Numbered from the stretch's first letter, positions 30,661 through 42,867 are shown. The stretch is 64,000 nucleotides of DNA from Carposina sasakii (GCA_014607495.2 CP053156.1:7750001-7814000), one strand, 5' to 3'. Made by a program: numbers and translations. The notes: generated by a model from the letters alone, not told the origin.

Positions 30661-31551
30661 TTAACCCCCGACGCAAAAACGACGGGGTGTTATAAGTTTG
30701 ACTGTCTCTGTGTGTAAATGTGTACCTATATGTGTCTGTTTGTGGCATCGTAGCTCCCAAACGGATGATCCGATTTTAATGCGGATTTTTTTTGATTGAT
30801 AGGTATGTCAGTCGAGAGTGTTCTTAGCTATGTTTGGTGGAAATCGGTTCAGGTCTTCAAGGTCATCGGGTCGTTTGTTAGGTGTGATAGGAATGTTACA
30901 CGCTCAGTTTGCTTGCAAGCATAATATGTGGGATCTGACATTTGAAACACTAATGTATTCTGGAACCACTGAGCTGGTCTGCTGTTAGGGCTCGAAGATA
31001 GGAGACGTAACCCTGGACTGCCTTTTAGTAAACCCATCGAGTTTGGGCTCGTTGGATTTGTCTTAACTAGTTCTCTTTATGTTTCTAATTTACGAGGACC
31101 TGATGCTGGAAATCTGGAACCTCTGAGCTGGTCTGATGATAGGGCTCGAAGGTAGGAGACGTAACCCTGGTCTACCTTTTAGTAAACCCATCGAGTTTGG
31201 GCTCGTTGAATTTGTCTTGACTGGTTCTCTTCATGTTTCTAATTGACGAGGACCTGATGCTGAAATGGGATGTGGCGGATGAAACCCTGGAATGCCGAAA
31301 TGAAACGGATAAACCGATTTATATTTTTCTGAAAATCTAGAATGACCAAAGTTTAATCTTTATTGTTTCTTAATCTCTGCAATTCTCCCAGAGCCAGTTT
31401 GTCATGAGGATTGTTAAACAGCTTCCTTTGGTCGAGATCGCATATAGCGACCCCATCTAAACTTTTTACGTTGCGATAAATAAAAGAAATTAAATGAAAA
31501 GAATGAAAAATTAAAGAGCTCCTTCAAAAAGCATGAAATAAAAAATTTAAT
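30661..31551 (+). repeat. CCCCCGACGC-type repeat containing a 154-bp tandem duplication
   Basis: Begins TAACCCCCGACGCAAAAACG and shares about 140 bp with the insert at 28676-28828. 30960-31113 and 31114-31266 are tandem copies sharing GAGCTGGTCTG, TAGGGCTCGAAG, AGGAGACGTAACCCTGG, TTTTAGTAAACCCATCGAG and ACGAGGACCTGATGCTG. No ORF. It truncates the 5' end of the Jockey element. Confidence 0.8.
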
Positions 31552-32690
31552 TTAAAATTTAAAAAAACCCCGACCCAAAAAAAGTACGCCATCATTATGA
31601 CAAAAGGTTTAAAATGCTAAACCCTTTAAAAAGCAAAAATTAACTTTTAACACTACGTAAGTACCAACTAAAGCATGTCAGACTATCTACTCGGGACTTT
31701 GTGCCACCTTTATGTCGGAGGCATAACCGCTAATTTTGAACTGCAAATGGTTATCTTGGCCTGCTGTTGACCGTACGTATGAAATTTTTGATTAAATTTT
31801 GTCGCGTCGGGGGACCGCTTTTTACCTTCAAAAATACTTACCTAAATCAAATGATTCCTACCTAATCACAACATTCGTATAAAAAAGATCACCTATCTAA
31901 ACAAAATAATATTTATAATTACTGATATAATGTTTTAAAGTAAGTAGGTATTCAGAATTAAAGAGAAGTAAGCTATTAAAATTATACAGGGTGATTTTTG
32001 GTCGTCAACGTTCCCGAAAACTACGGAATCTCCTCATCATCACGATCATTTTTCTCCATGGAAGCATACCTGGGAAGTGTCTGGTTTCCAAGATATTAGG
32101 GTCCAAAATTGAGTAAATAGACTGCGTTTTTCTGCATAAATGCACATAGACGCGCGTAGCAGGATTTTTTCACGAAAAATAATTAATATCTGTCTATAAA
32201 AAAACTAACATAAACACTAGACACTATAAATTTCGCACGATCAAGGAATTAAAAAAAAAAAAAATCCCAGCCTTTTTTTTGGCAATAAACTTACTTTATT
32301 TGATGTATAGAGTACGTACCCTTCGTTAATGGTGGCCTCAAAAAACATCCTGTTTTTGTTAAACAATGGGATTGAGGACTTCTTAATGTGTGCTTCTAAC
32401 GTTAGGCTAATAAATTAGAGCGGTCCCCACGACGCGACAAAATTTAATCAAAAATTTCATACGTACGGTCAACAGCAGGCCAAGATAACAATTTGCAGTT
32501 CAAAATTAGCGGTTATGCCTCCGACATAAAGGTGGCACAAAGTCCCGAGTAGATAGTCTGACATGCTTTAGTTGGTACTTACGTAGTGTTAAAAGTTATT
32601 TTTTGCTTTTTATAGGGTTTAGCATTTTAAACCTTTTGTCATAATGATTGCGTACTTTTTTTGGGTCGGGGATTTTTTTAAATTTTATTC
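31552..32690. mobile_element. Long foldback element with MITE in the loop
   Basis: Left arm about 31552-31819 and right arm about 32418-32683 are near-perfect reverse complements over about 265 bp (for example GTGCCACCTTTATGTCGGAG against CTCCGACATAAAGGTGGCAC; GGCCTGCTGTTGACCGTACG against CGTACGGTCAACAGCAGGCC). Differences are a few substitutions and one-base indels. The 600-bp loop contains MITE B (31984-32353). Outer ends are AAAACCCCGACCC-like, recalling the repeat just upstream. No ORF. Confidence 0.9.
31984..32353 (+). mobile_element. MITE family B, copy 2
   Basis: TACAGGGTGATTTTTGGTCG through AACGTTCCCGAAAACTACGG to the end CTCAAAAAACATCCTGT. Matches 5551-5895 (reverse) and 62331-62796 (same orientation). 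Confidence 0.9.
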
Positions 32691-34825
32691 CAAGCAAGCG
32701 CTATACAGATTATACTGTGTGCTTGTTACATAAATTCGTTTGATGAGATTATTAATAAAAGACGTTTAAAATGAATCTCCTTCAAAAGTATTTATAAATG
32801 CTTTTACGGTACTTTATTAGAGTATAAAACAAAATATAACTCCATTTAACATTATCTACCTATTATATTTGGGTATACCTATTATAGTAGAACTTTTTAA
32901 GTAATAATTTTATATTGCATAACAACTAATAGCATAAACCTCTTTTCGCAGAATATCGTTTGGCATTAACTCATTTAGCATACATTGAAACCCATATTTC
33001 TGTAAGTCAGAATTATCTGTACGCATAATTTTGGTATCCATAATAATCACAATTATAATCATCACATCGCAGAAAGTTCAAAAAGATTCATCTTTTGGCA
33101 TATATTTCTTATCCATAACTATTTAAAAGTAGATCCATCATTTCGAACCATAACTGATTACACAGATGGGTACCTTAAAGCAATAGCTAATATAAGATTA
33201 GCTGATTAATTTAACTGTAATAAATGATTAATTTAATTCTAATAATTGTTTGATGAGATTGAGAGCATAATAAAAGACGTTTAAAATAAAGAAGAAAGTA
33301 ACCCAATCTATATTATTCTAATTGAAATTCTATGATCTTCAAAGTATTTATAAATGTACTCTTTTACGATATTATACAAAATTATAACTTGCCAAAGGTA
33401 AATATGCCAATAAAAATTCTACTATCTTAAATTATGCCATTCTAAAGTCATAAGCACATTATACCTAAAAATATTTATATAATGCCTAATAAATGATCGA
33501 CTAAAGAAGTTTCTGCGAAGTCAGTTATCCCAAATATCGGAGTATCCTACCAAATCATTATATTTCCAAGCTACCCAGAATATATTCTTTATAAAAATTG
33601 TAAAGCAAAATTTTGGTGGGTTTTCATCGAATGAAGTACTTATCTATCTAAGTATATTTTAATACTTTTTCTATATATTTTATAAATTTTTCCACATTCA
33701 GGAAAAAAGTAGGTACTGAACAGACAAGGTAAATCGATTTTTATATAGGTATCTTCAATACGCATCAATTTCATTTAATCGTATCATAAATTATAAATTT
33801 ATAATATTCTTACGACTTACATTCAAATTAAATGTTATCTTTATATTTTTTGCACTGAAAAAAAAAAACGAAGATTAGAAAACACGAAAAAAATGTAAGA
33901 AGGAAAGGAAAAGTAAAAATAATAAAAAACTGTTGGAAAGACAAAAAAGATTAAAAGCTAATTAGTGTAATGTTTTCAGATTTCCGACTACAAGATTACA
34001 ACGGAGCTTCTAAGAACCGACATTGTTACTGTGCTCTTTTCTTACTTGTATTTTTAATCCAATATTATTAACTTGAGATTAATTTATAATATTGTACAGC
34101 AAGAAAAAGTATTTGTTAATATAAGCATGTAAATACAGGGTAATTTGGAAGCGATATCATAGGGCTGGAATTAGGTTTAAAATGCTTTGGGTATCAAAGC
34201 TGATGATAACAATGTAACTATTACCTTACTATCCTGAAACAATGGTTTAGGGAATTGAGGAAAAGGATTTTCAAGATTTATATCTATGCGATTATTAGCC
34301 GCTTTGCTGTTGCTAAAGAGCAATTTTCAAGAACTTCGTTTAGGATAACATTAATGTAGGTATGTATGCCTAGAGTATACATTTAGCGAGCTACTCGCAT
34401 AGAGCACGATTTACGATATATGATCCGTAGGCACAGATGTAAATAGGAAATCCTATGGTCGTGTCATAATCAAACTGTACAAAAACAAAAACATTTTTCT
34501 TACGCGCCATGCAAAACAGTACGAAGCGATACTGGCACTCTATAGCTTACCTAATCTTTATAGAAAGATACGGAGCTTTATTTTTTAAAGTTTACTATAA
34601 TATAAGTTAATGTTAATTATTGTTAAATGTGGCAGATATCCACTTGATTTGGCAAAAAATATACCTAAAAGTAGCTACATACCACATTAAAATTATTAAC
34701 TTCATACGTGATACTGAGAGGTTGTAGAGTACTCAGTTCCTTGCTTCACAAGATATTTAGAAATAAATGGAAACTTATTTTAGTATATTATTAGAAGTAG
34801 TTAAGTTATGTTCTTGTGTTTGGGC
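32691..34825. other. Unassigned AT-rich DNA, 2.1 kb
   Basis: Two ATTTAAAATGAA/ATTTAAAATAAAG contexts (GATGAGATT ... TAATAAAAGACGTTTAAAAT) at 32737-32775 and 33250-33295 suggest an old internal duplication, also with CAAAGTATTTATAAATG near 32785 and 33340. No gene recognised. Confidence 0.45.
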
Positions 34826-34999
34826 CGATTTATCCAATACTCAGATAGCCTATCTGAAGGATTAAATTGATGCCATCTTTGAATCAAACTTGATCAAGAT
34901 CAAGCTTTTGATCTTGATCAAGCTTGACGGGGCTTCAACTTTATCCGGTTAGTCAGTAACAGTTGTCAGGTTATCAGACTATTGGAAAACTCGGCCCTT
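34826..34999. mobile_element. MITE family C, longer copy
   Basis: GGGCCGATTTATCCAATACT and CTATTGGAAAACTCGGCCC are the ends; the inner AACTTGATCAAGATCAAGCT and AGCTTGATC pairs add a second palindrome. Matches the 18489 hairpin in outline only. Confidence 0.75.
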
Positions 35000-35009
35000 A
35001 ATGAAAAAT

Positions 35010-35132
35010 TAATGGTCAGATAGCCTATCTGTAAGATAAAGTTGATGAGCTGTCTCTAGCTTGATTATTTGAGAGAGAGACAGCATCTTTCCCTTTCAGA
35101 TGATATCTAACTATTGGAAAAATAGGTCCGCA
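35010..35132. repeat. MITE family C, adjacent partial copy
   Basis: TGGTCAGATAGCCTATCTGT, AAGATAAAGTTGATG, GAGACAGCATC and CTAACTATTGGAAAAATAGG follow the same order as 18489-18625, with a weak left end. Lies 11 bp after the previous copy. Confidence 0.7.
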
Positions 35133-35472
35133 ATTAAAAAAAACATTGAGGCGATTCTGTAATGTAACATTATTAAAGTACATATGGTTAAGTACACACT
35201 ATTGTATTTATTGATTTAAATACTATGTCAGCAAATAAATTTATTGTACCAAACTAAACATACCCGAAGTAGATAAATAAAAAAATATTAAATTTATATG
35301 TAAACAAAGTTTATTTGATCGATATGCGCACGTCAATAATTCGACTTAATGGATAATTTGCAGACAATATCAAAACAAATAGTTTACCTAGTAAGGCTTG
35401 TACAACAACTCATTAATCGTTGTTAATGCTTAATGTTATATTGGGGTATATAGACCGTTCTGGTACAAAATC
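35133..35472. other. Unassigned DNA
   Basis: No recognised feature. Confidence 0.4.
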
Positions 35473-36058
35473 TATACTAATATTATAAAGCTGAAGAGTT
35501 TGTTTGTTTGTTTGTTTATGAACGCGCTATCTCCGGAACTACTGGGTCGAATTAAAAAATTCTTTTTGTGTTGGATAGTCCATTTATCGAGGAAGGCTTT
35601 AGGCTATATATCATCACAGTGCGACCAATAGGGACGAAGAATAAGAGGAAAATGTGGAAAAAACGGGGAAAATTATTCAACTTTGGAGACTTCCGTTGCG
35701 TGCGCTGCGTAAACGGTTCAAGTTATCCAAAAAATATGTATGAAAGAATAAAATGACGTAGAAATGATATGAAAGAAAAAAATTGAAGGTCTAGACTGCC
35801 TGATGCAGAACCCTTAGCAGCCCAGCTAAACTTTGAGAGATATGAAAATACCGTCTTAGGAAAAGTTGCTCAGCATGATAAGCACTTTCTAATAACGTAA
35901 TAAAATTGAAGGTCTAGATAACCTGATGCAGAACCCTTAACAGCCCAGCTAAATTTTGAGAGATATGAAAATACCGTCTTAGGAAAAGTTATTCAACATG
36001 ATAAGCACTTTCTAATTTATACTATTGACTCATTATAACCTGTATATCAATATTTAAT
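35473..36058 (+). repeat. Helitron-like relative with a 123-bp tandem duplication
   Basis: Starts TACTAATATTATAAAGCTGA, then a TTTGTTTGTTTG run and CTATCTCCGGAACTACTGGG, as in the 39000 copy. 35782-35904 and 35905-36018 are tandem copies (ATTGAAGGTCTAGA, CCTGATGCAGAACCCTTA, GAGAGATATGAAAATACCGT). No CTAG terminus was identified. Confidence 0.7.
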
Positions 36059-36151
36059 AGCTGTTGCCCGCGGCTCCGCTCGCGTGGATATCGCTTATTT
36101 CGTGGAAGGGTTATGAAAAACAGATAGTAGCCGATTCTTAGACCTACTGAA

Positions 36152-36359
36152 TCCTACTAATATTATAAACGCGAAAGTTTGTGAGTATGGATGAATGGAT
36201 AGATGTTTGTTACTTGCACGTAAAAACAGCTGGAGCGATTTTAATAAAAATTGACAGGCTACTTTTTATGTAGGCTATACCTATTTTATACTTTTTATAA
36301 AGATAAAAGTTTGTTTTTTTCTGCAGTCCACGCGGACGAAGTCGCGGGCGTCCACTAGT
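36152..36359 (+). mobile_element. Helitron-like (Lep1-type) element, 208 bp
   Basis: TCCTACTAATATTATAAACG to GCGGGCGTCCACTAG, flanked by A and T. Inner GCAGTCCACGCGGACGAAGT can fold. Same termini as 14413-14641, with internal differences. Confidence 0.88.
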
Positions 36360-37844
36360 ATTTTATATAGGGTTTGTGACGGTCTATTCCACTATGATCA
36401 CCCAGGTGATATCATATCACCGAGGCTTTATTGGAGCCAAACAAATACTTGAATTATGTACAACTATCTTTATCTCGAGTTTGACAGCAGTGTGTTGAAC
36501 TGGGGGCCAATTCTTGAAAAGTCTCGAGTTGGAACGATGCCAAAAAACAGAACCGTTGTAGACGCTCAGAACAAAGCAATAATTACTTTATGGTGACGTA
36601 ATTAGACACATTTCAGCACGAGACTGATTTTTGGTTTTATTCTGTCATACTCGCGACTGATGCGTGCTAAAATATACCTTATTACTCAAGCGGTTAGTAT
36701 ATATTGCTTCGCAACACGTTTCGTTAACGGTTCGTTAGTGGTTGCGTTTCGGCTCAAAAATTTTGCGGAATTGCCCCCCCCTGTTCGCTTACCGAAAATG
36801 CGTTTCAATTTGATTATTCCGCAATGTTTACATAACGTGACAATTATTGGGCTAATCAGATCTTATGTGATACATTGCTGTTTTAGATCATATTTAAGTC
36901 CTGTAAGATATTTTCTTTTCCGTTGTTCATAATCCGTTCCTAGGTAGTTATTATTAAAATTATTTACCTTATAGTATAATAGTCATGCTCTTTTCACTAC
37001 ACAACTCACTATATCTAAGTATCAATAAAATTACCTATAGATTATTGTGAACTTGAAATAAATTTAGTGTAAAGTTTTCATTATAAAAATACACATATCG
37101 AATGTAAAGTCCTCTGCCATAGTACCTAGCTCGTAGTAGACTTAAACGTATGAGAGTAAGAAACGAAGATATTATTATCTTTAGACTGAGTTCTATAAAA
37201 AAATAGATGTTAATAATGCTTAAAATGTAAATAGTATTTAATAATAATTTATTGTTATGGTTTATGCTTATGTGTATTAAAATATTAGTCAATTAAAACT
37301 TAACAAAGGAAAGACCGAGAGCTGTTAGATATCTTTTGCTGGTTCCGTATAAATTCGGGTGAAGCTTCGACCGTAACAATACTATAAGATACGAATGCAT
37401 TTTTTATGTCGTCTTTCCTCGGTGCAAAAGTATCTAACATTAGTTCTTCAACTAGTTACTGTTGTCAATGAAAAATCGAGTAAGAGAATGAACACCATTT
37501 TTCTTATTAAACTAACAACACAATCTAATTTGCGATAAAAAACTATTATGCAATGGTCAAAAGAAGCTTTCCCAGAAAACCTGCAAGTATTGCATTTTTT
37601 GTACCTAAACCTATCTTCGATGCAAACTAATAAAATGACCGAATGAAAAGAACATAAAAGTTTATTTTCAAATAAGTACTTACTAAAAATCAATGACATT
37701 CTTCCTCTATTCGAATTCGATTAAGCTTATTGAAAGTATGTCGTCCGGGTGATTTTCACAAAAGAACTTAACTATTACAAGTTTAAAATTGCGAATTCAC
37801 TTCAGCAATGCATTTACGGAAAAAAAATTTCATGTGTTAAGGTT
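36360..37844. other. Unassigned DNA
   Basis: Includes a fragment of the GATCACCCAGGTGAT repeat at about 36372-36430 and weak similarity of 36830-36900 to 21585-21680. Otherwise nothing supported. Confidence 0.4.
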
Positions 37845-38248
37845 ATACAGGATGTAAAAAGACAACAATGTTTTTTAAAACCTCGTATTCTTTGTAAGGT
37901 TACGATCATTTTCTTTTATGGAACCAACCCTGGGAAACGACAAAAAAAAATATGAAAAAATACTGTCATTTTATTGTAAGCAATGTATTCGTTTGATGCG
38001 CAAAGTGCAAATGTACCTACAAAACTAACATTTATAACATTTTGACATGGTATCTTTGAAAAAAATGTTTGTTAACCGATTTCAGATGGATTTATGTAAA
38101 ATAAATTATAATATTGATGTAACTTTAGACCTCAATATCTTGGAAACCCGTGGTTTTCCAGGGGTGCTTCAATAGAAAAAAATGTCCGGGATTTTACAAA
38201 GAATACGAGGTATTAAAAGAACAAATTTGTCTTTTTACACCCAGTATA
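37845..38248. mobile_element. MITE family E (TACAGGATGTAAAAAGACAA)
   Basis: Ends TACAGGATGTAAAAAGACAA and TTGTCTTTTTACACCCAGTA; inner CCTCGTATTCTTTGTAA and TTTACAAAGAATACGAGG also pair. The ends share the TACAGG-type terminus with families A and B but the bodies are unrelated. Single copy here. Confidence 0.85.
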
Positions 38249-38999
38249 TAAAAATGCTTATAGGATTGTGTAATATTATTTTTTCGATTGTTAATTATTT
38301 TAAAAAATATGTCAAAATTAAGATTTTTATTTTTGAACCATACGGACCACAATCGCTTAACAGTTAATAAATAAAAAGGTGTTATATACATTATTGAAGT
38401 TTTTTTTTAAATCCATATTTAGAAGCATTGGATGGTCTTTACCTTTGCATTATCATCATCAAGTGTAAAAATGAAATGTAAAAGTTGGCTCAGCATCAGT
38501 ATTGATTGCCTTCGTAATGCACTCAGTCGAATGGAGTAATAAGCCATACATTTGGTCGATAGGAGAAAATGCAGCAATGTAGGTAGTCAGAAACAACAAA
38601 TAGATGCACCGATATTTCACCACTATAAAAATATACAGCCAAAGAAAATTTTAAATTGCCTGCTATAAAATAACTTAGCTAACTCAAAAACTTCGTATTC
38701 GTGTGGCAAAGTGCCCGGAAGCGGCGCCGCGTTCCCCCGCCATGCCTCGGTTTTTGTGCTTCAAGGACTAAACCAATTACCGAGTACAATGAAAACGTGA
38801 TTACTGTTTGTCATTTTCTATATAAAAACTCTGATATCTTTGTAAAATAGCTATGTGTTAGCGTTATTAAAGTCTACTACTGCAAACTTATGCGAAACAA
38901 CAATACTACGCATGGCTGGCGGGACAAGCACGGACCCCTCGACAGGCCGTAATGCTGTTGTCATTGTCAAATCTATACGAGTACTATACCTATATATAT
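38249..38999. other. Unassigned DNA
   Basis: No recognised feature. Confidence 0.4.
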
Positions 39000-39449
39000 A
39001 TACTATTATAAAGCTGAAGAGTTTGTTTGTTTGAATGTACTAATCTCGGGAACTACTGGTCCGATTAAAAAAAATCTTTTACTTTTAGTTAGCACTACGG
39101 CAAAACCGCCGCGGTTTTTAACCGCCTGACTTTGTGACTAAGGGAAACCAACCAAGCGGCCGCACTGACGGTTTTTTTCCCACCACTGATTTTAAAACCG
39201 CGTTTTGGTACATGACTAGCGAGTAAAAACCGCGCCAAAATTTGTTATCCATAGAACTTATATTCGCGGTTTTTAACCGTAGTGTGTGCGTCTCGAGCGG
39301 TTACGCGGTTAACCACTTGCGGGAAAAAACCATGGTGCGGCCTGGCACTACAATAGCCCATTTATCAAGAAAGGCTATATAGTAACCCGCCCCGGCTTCA
39401 CACGGGTGCAATGCCCCCTCACGCGGACAATGTCGTGGGCGGCCGCTAG
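39000..39449 (+). mobile_element. Helitron-like element carrying a nested GC-rich element
   Basis: TACTATTATAAAGCTGAAGA and GGGAACTACTGGTCCGAT at the start, CCCTCACGCGGACAATGTCG and GGCGGCCGCTAG at the end, as in the longer Lep1-type repeats. The sequence between 39099 and 39345 is foreign: the Helitron body resumes with ATAGCCCATTTATCAAGAAA, which parallels ATAGTCCATTTATCGAGGAA at 35575. Confidence 0.75.
39093..39351. mobile_element. Nested GC-rich element built of GGTTTTTAACCG motifs
   Basis: The insert 39099-39345 is flanked by CACTAC on both sides (39093-39098 and 39346-39351). Inside, CGCGGTTTTTAACCG-like motifs recur in both orientations (about 39110, 39185, 39200, 39262 and 39300). 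The two ends can be aligned as imperfect inverted repeats (GGCAAAACCGCCGCGG and, inverted, GGCCGCACCATGG). No ORF; superfamily unknown. Confidence 0.7.
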
Positions 39450-39654
39450 TCTCATATTTTGCTTGTGAAACGACAGCGTAAAAATGTTCGAGCTGGTTAT
39501 CCTTTTCACCCCACTGCCCCAACTGGAGTGCTATGTTTTTTTCGAGTGTACGTATGTTTCTATATGTATTGGTACGCTCTAGTCTAAAGCCTAAATGGCG
39601 TATCGTATTTAAGCTTGGGAGGTATCATTAGATGCGTGTCATAGTAGTCAGAGT

Positions 39655-39918
39655 GGCCGCGTGGTGCCGGCAGAGTAGAATTCGTACCACCCCATGTCTG
39701 CCCGTGGGTATCGTACTAGGCGATTAAGGAGTTCCCGGGAGGTGGGCAGCAGCGCCTCCCGTGTTGACAACATAGTCCAAAATACAAACTGCGGTCACCA
39801 ACCCGCCGGCCCAGCGTGGTGACTATGGCCCCCCATGGCAGTCTTGTGACGTGCCCCGACGGAGGCCTACATCCAGCAGTGGACTGCAATAGGCTGATGA
39901 TGATGTTGATGATGAGTA
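39655..39918 (+). repeat. LINE 3' tail, longest + copy
   Basis: GCGTGGTGCCGGCAGAGTAG, CCACCCCATGTCTGCCCGTG, GGAGGTGGGCAGCAGCGCCT, AGCGTGGTGACTATGG, ATCCAGCAGTGGACTGCAAT and a GATGATGATGTTGATGATGA end. Matches 6056-6335 on the other strand. Confidence 0.88.
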
Positions 39919-41557
39919 GTCAGAGTAACACTGGGCCAAAATTTATATGTAGTCGGTTTTTTATTTAATTAAATGAGGTTGTTGTTTATAAATTTTCTAC
40001 CTGGTGTCCTGAATAACAAGAATTTATCAGGACCTTGAGGTCACTTGTATTACAACTGGGAGATACATCATACATGGTAAGTGTATGCGTAAGTAATAAA
40101 TCGTACGAAGTAAGAAAGTATCCTCATTTATTTATTTATGTGTCCGAAAACGGGGGTAGCATTACCCCGTGAGAGTTAAAAGACTAACTGGTGAATTCTG
40201 TGTGTGTAATTTGCACACTTTTGCCCCATGTCTTTGGGAACAGTTGGCGTAATATGAGTATAGTTCTCTATACGTAGTTACATTATGATTCGTGAAACTA
40301 AATAGATACTTGTTAAAATTTCATATTATTATGAGTAATCGAGGAACCGGAACGAGGAAAACATTTATGAAAATTAATAGGGTTAGGGATAATATACTTC
40401 TTATCCGTCGCTTTATTGATTGGCATCCATAATGATGACATGTGGATCAAAGTGGCTACAAAATTGAAGCTATCTTCTACCCGGACGTGTCGACGACCAT
40501 ACCTGCCGTATCTTAGGCATTGCAAGTTTGAATCGCGGTAGGTGCAAATAGTGATATGAAGAATAATATAAATATTTTAGCACGAGACTAGCTGGGTAAC
40601 TTTTACTATGAGACCAACTACAACATCGTGGAAAAAAATTGTTGATGCATACATTTGTAGCACCTGTATTATGGAACAGCAGATTTATTTTTGGCGATTT
40701 CAGAGTCGGTCTTGTGGGAAAATAAGTTAACTAATTATATTGCTTAATAATACCCAAGAAATAACGCCCGAGGGATCTTACTGTAGGATTATTTACTGTA
40801 AGACAATCTGTGGGGCAAGCATGAACCTCTCGATAGTCCGTAACGCTATTGTCAAACTGCGAAATCCATGAAGAATGTATAAAAGAGGAGGTGGGACTAT
40901 GCACTGAATCGTGTGGCAATCGTGACGCCATGACGTCATGATAGGGGCGGAACTTCAGCGCCAGTGTAACGCAGTAGCTGTAACCACACGCTTGTGCTCC
41001 GAAATGTAACCGTATTAAAATTACAAACACTAGCGCTTTTATCAGGGTACTTTTTTTTACTAAAACGTAGTATAATATTACCATCTAGCGGTGAGTAATT
41101 GCACTAGTAAAACAATCTTAAACCATATTGGTAATGAGCAAGTAGTTAGACTAGTCACTACAAGGTGGTTTCTATATAAATGGGCAGGGCTATAGTGTTC
41201 AATGCTCCCCTCGTCCCATACTTCACCCCGCTGCGCGGCACACTATTTTTGTATGAAAATATACTTAGCCGCTACTCCTCTTTTATTTCTTCTCCATGGT
41301 CAAATCTGAACGCGCGCAAAATGGTTCGTGCTTGCCCTACTAGACAAGTTTTGCAGTAGCTGGCATCATAATGGTATACGAGAATGAGAGTTCATTTGGG
41401 AGGAGGCCTATCCTAGCAGAGACGAAGCCGGATATATTGGGAAGTAACTATGAATCTACTAACCACAAGTTATTAGCATTTGCGTTCAGGTTTAAGCATG
41501 GTTTAAGGCACTTTAGTAAAATTTGTAAGTCTATGATATTGCAAAGTTACTTGCCTA
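39919..41557. other. Unassigned DNA
   Basis: No gene recognised. Similarity of CAATCTGTGGGGCAAGCATG with other TGGGxxAAGCA phrases is too short to use. Confidence 0.4.
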
Positions 41558-41746
41558 CTAAAGTACTGCATCAGAAAGATCATGTTATAAAATTATTAAT
41601 AAAGAAATGGAAAAAATTCCTCACCCGGGTGGGAATCGAACCCACGACCCTTGCATTCCGCGTGTCAGTGCTCTAACCACTGTCAATTACTCGGATGACG
41701 CAAAGTTATTTTTCATTGCACTATCTAAAGTACTGCATCAGAAAGA
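41558..41746 (-). mobile_element. SINE with 22-bp target duplication
   Basis: The insert is 41580-41724. The 22-bp direct repeats at 41558-41579 and 41725-41746 begin CTAAAGTACTGCATCAG and end AAAGA. On the - strand it has a 5' extension (GTCATCCGAGTAATTGACAG) before the AGTGGTTAGAGCAC A box, the GGGTTCGATTCCCACC B box, and the same ATTAATAATTTTATAA tail as the 9861 copy. Probably the fullest copy in the window. Confidence 0.92.
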
Positions 41747-42408
41747 GTCATGGTTCAGTTATAGTTAACAAGATGGTTTACAAATTCATCTTAAACGTAA
41801 ACTAAGCACGCGTAGTTAAATTGTTTCGAACTTCGCCTGGAACATGATAATGTTATGCAAGTGATAGGATAGATGGGTTAAGCTTATAAAATTATTATAA
41901 AATTAGCTAAATGAGAAGAAAAATTTGTTACATATTATTTATTTTAGTGTATGATCTGTGGAATACCATTTAAAGCAGAATTGAATTGATTATTTTCAGA
42001 TCATTTCCTTTTTCATTTTCCCTGTAGAAGCGAAAGAAACACTATACTATTTATAATGGGATCTGGCTTTCACAATGAAAACAATCCTGCTATAAGAGCA
42101 CTGAATTTAGTAGTTTAAAAAAAATCTGGTTTATTTTAGACAAATGACTTACATTCGTTAGCTTTGTTTGTTGTACAAAAGTTTTGTAGTATAAAATTAC
42201 AACTAGATATTGAAGTGTTGTATGGAGTGAGTCCCGTGTTAACGTACCTACTGTGGCATACCCACAGTTCATTTAATTGATTTTGCAAAAAAAATCATGC
42301 TAGTTGAATTTGGAATATTCACATGTTTAACGGTTTAACATCTTATGGAAATCAACAAAATATACATACCATATTGTGTATTACAGTCCATTTCAGTTGA
42401 TAAGAACA
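41747..42408. other. Unassigned DNA
   Basis: No recognised feature. Confidence 0.4.
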
Positions 42409-42867
42409 CCCAAGTAGCACAGATAGCTGAATACTCACTTTTAGATCTACACACAGCTCTGGGCGTATTAAGACTCATATAAGAATACACTCATGGTCCC
42501 TTAGCTGCATAATAGCAGTCAGTGATATTTAAACAGCTTAAGGGTAAATAAGAGCTGCATTATGGGTCACAAATATACCCTTAAAACGCAAAGAGTTATA
42601 GAAAGAGCCAAGAGCAATGTAAGAAAGTACTTGTGAACTGTTATTGAGCTGACTCATTAAAGGGGCACAAGTTCTCATAATATTAAGCCAATAGACGCAT
42701 AACGGGACACCTGTGGCACATAATATATCTTATCGCTGAACATCTTTACCGCTAAGCAGCCTTTATTTATCCATTAACACTGCATATAGCGGCAGTTTAA
42801 ACGTTCACAAGATGCCTCATGGATATTTAGAGGTTCACTAGTATATCAAAATAAATGGCTTTAACTT

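Noticed and set aside
36660..36932. 90-codon + strand open frame
   Set aside because: Part of it (36830-36900) resembles 21585-21680, which is intronic repeat DNA; no domain is visible.
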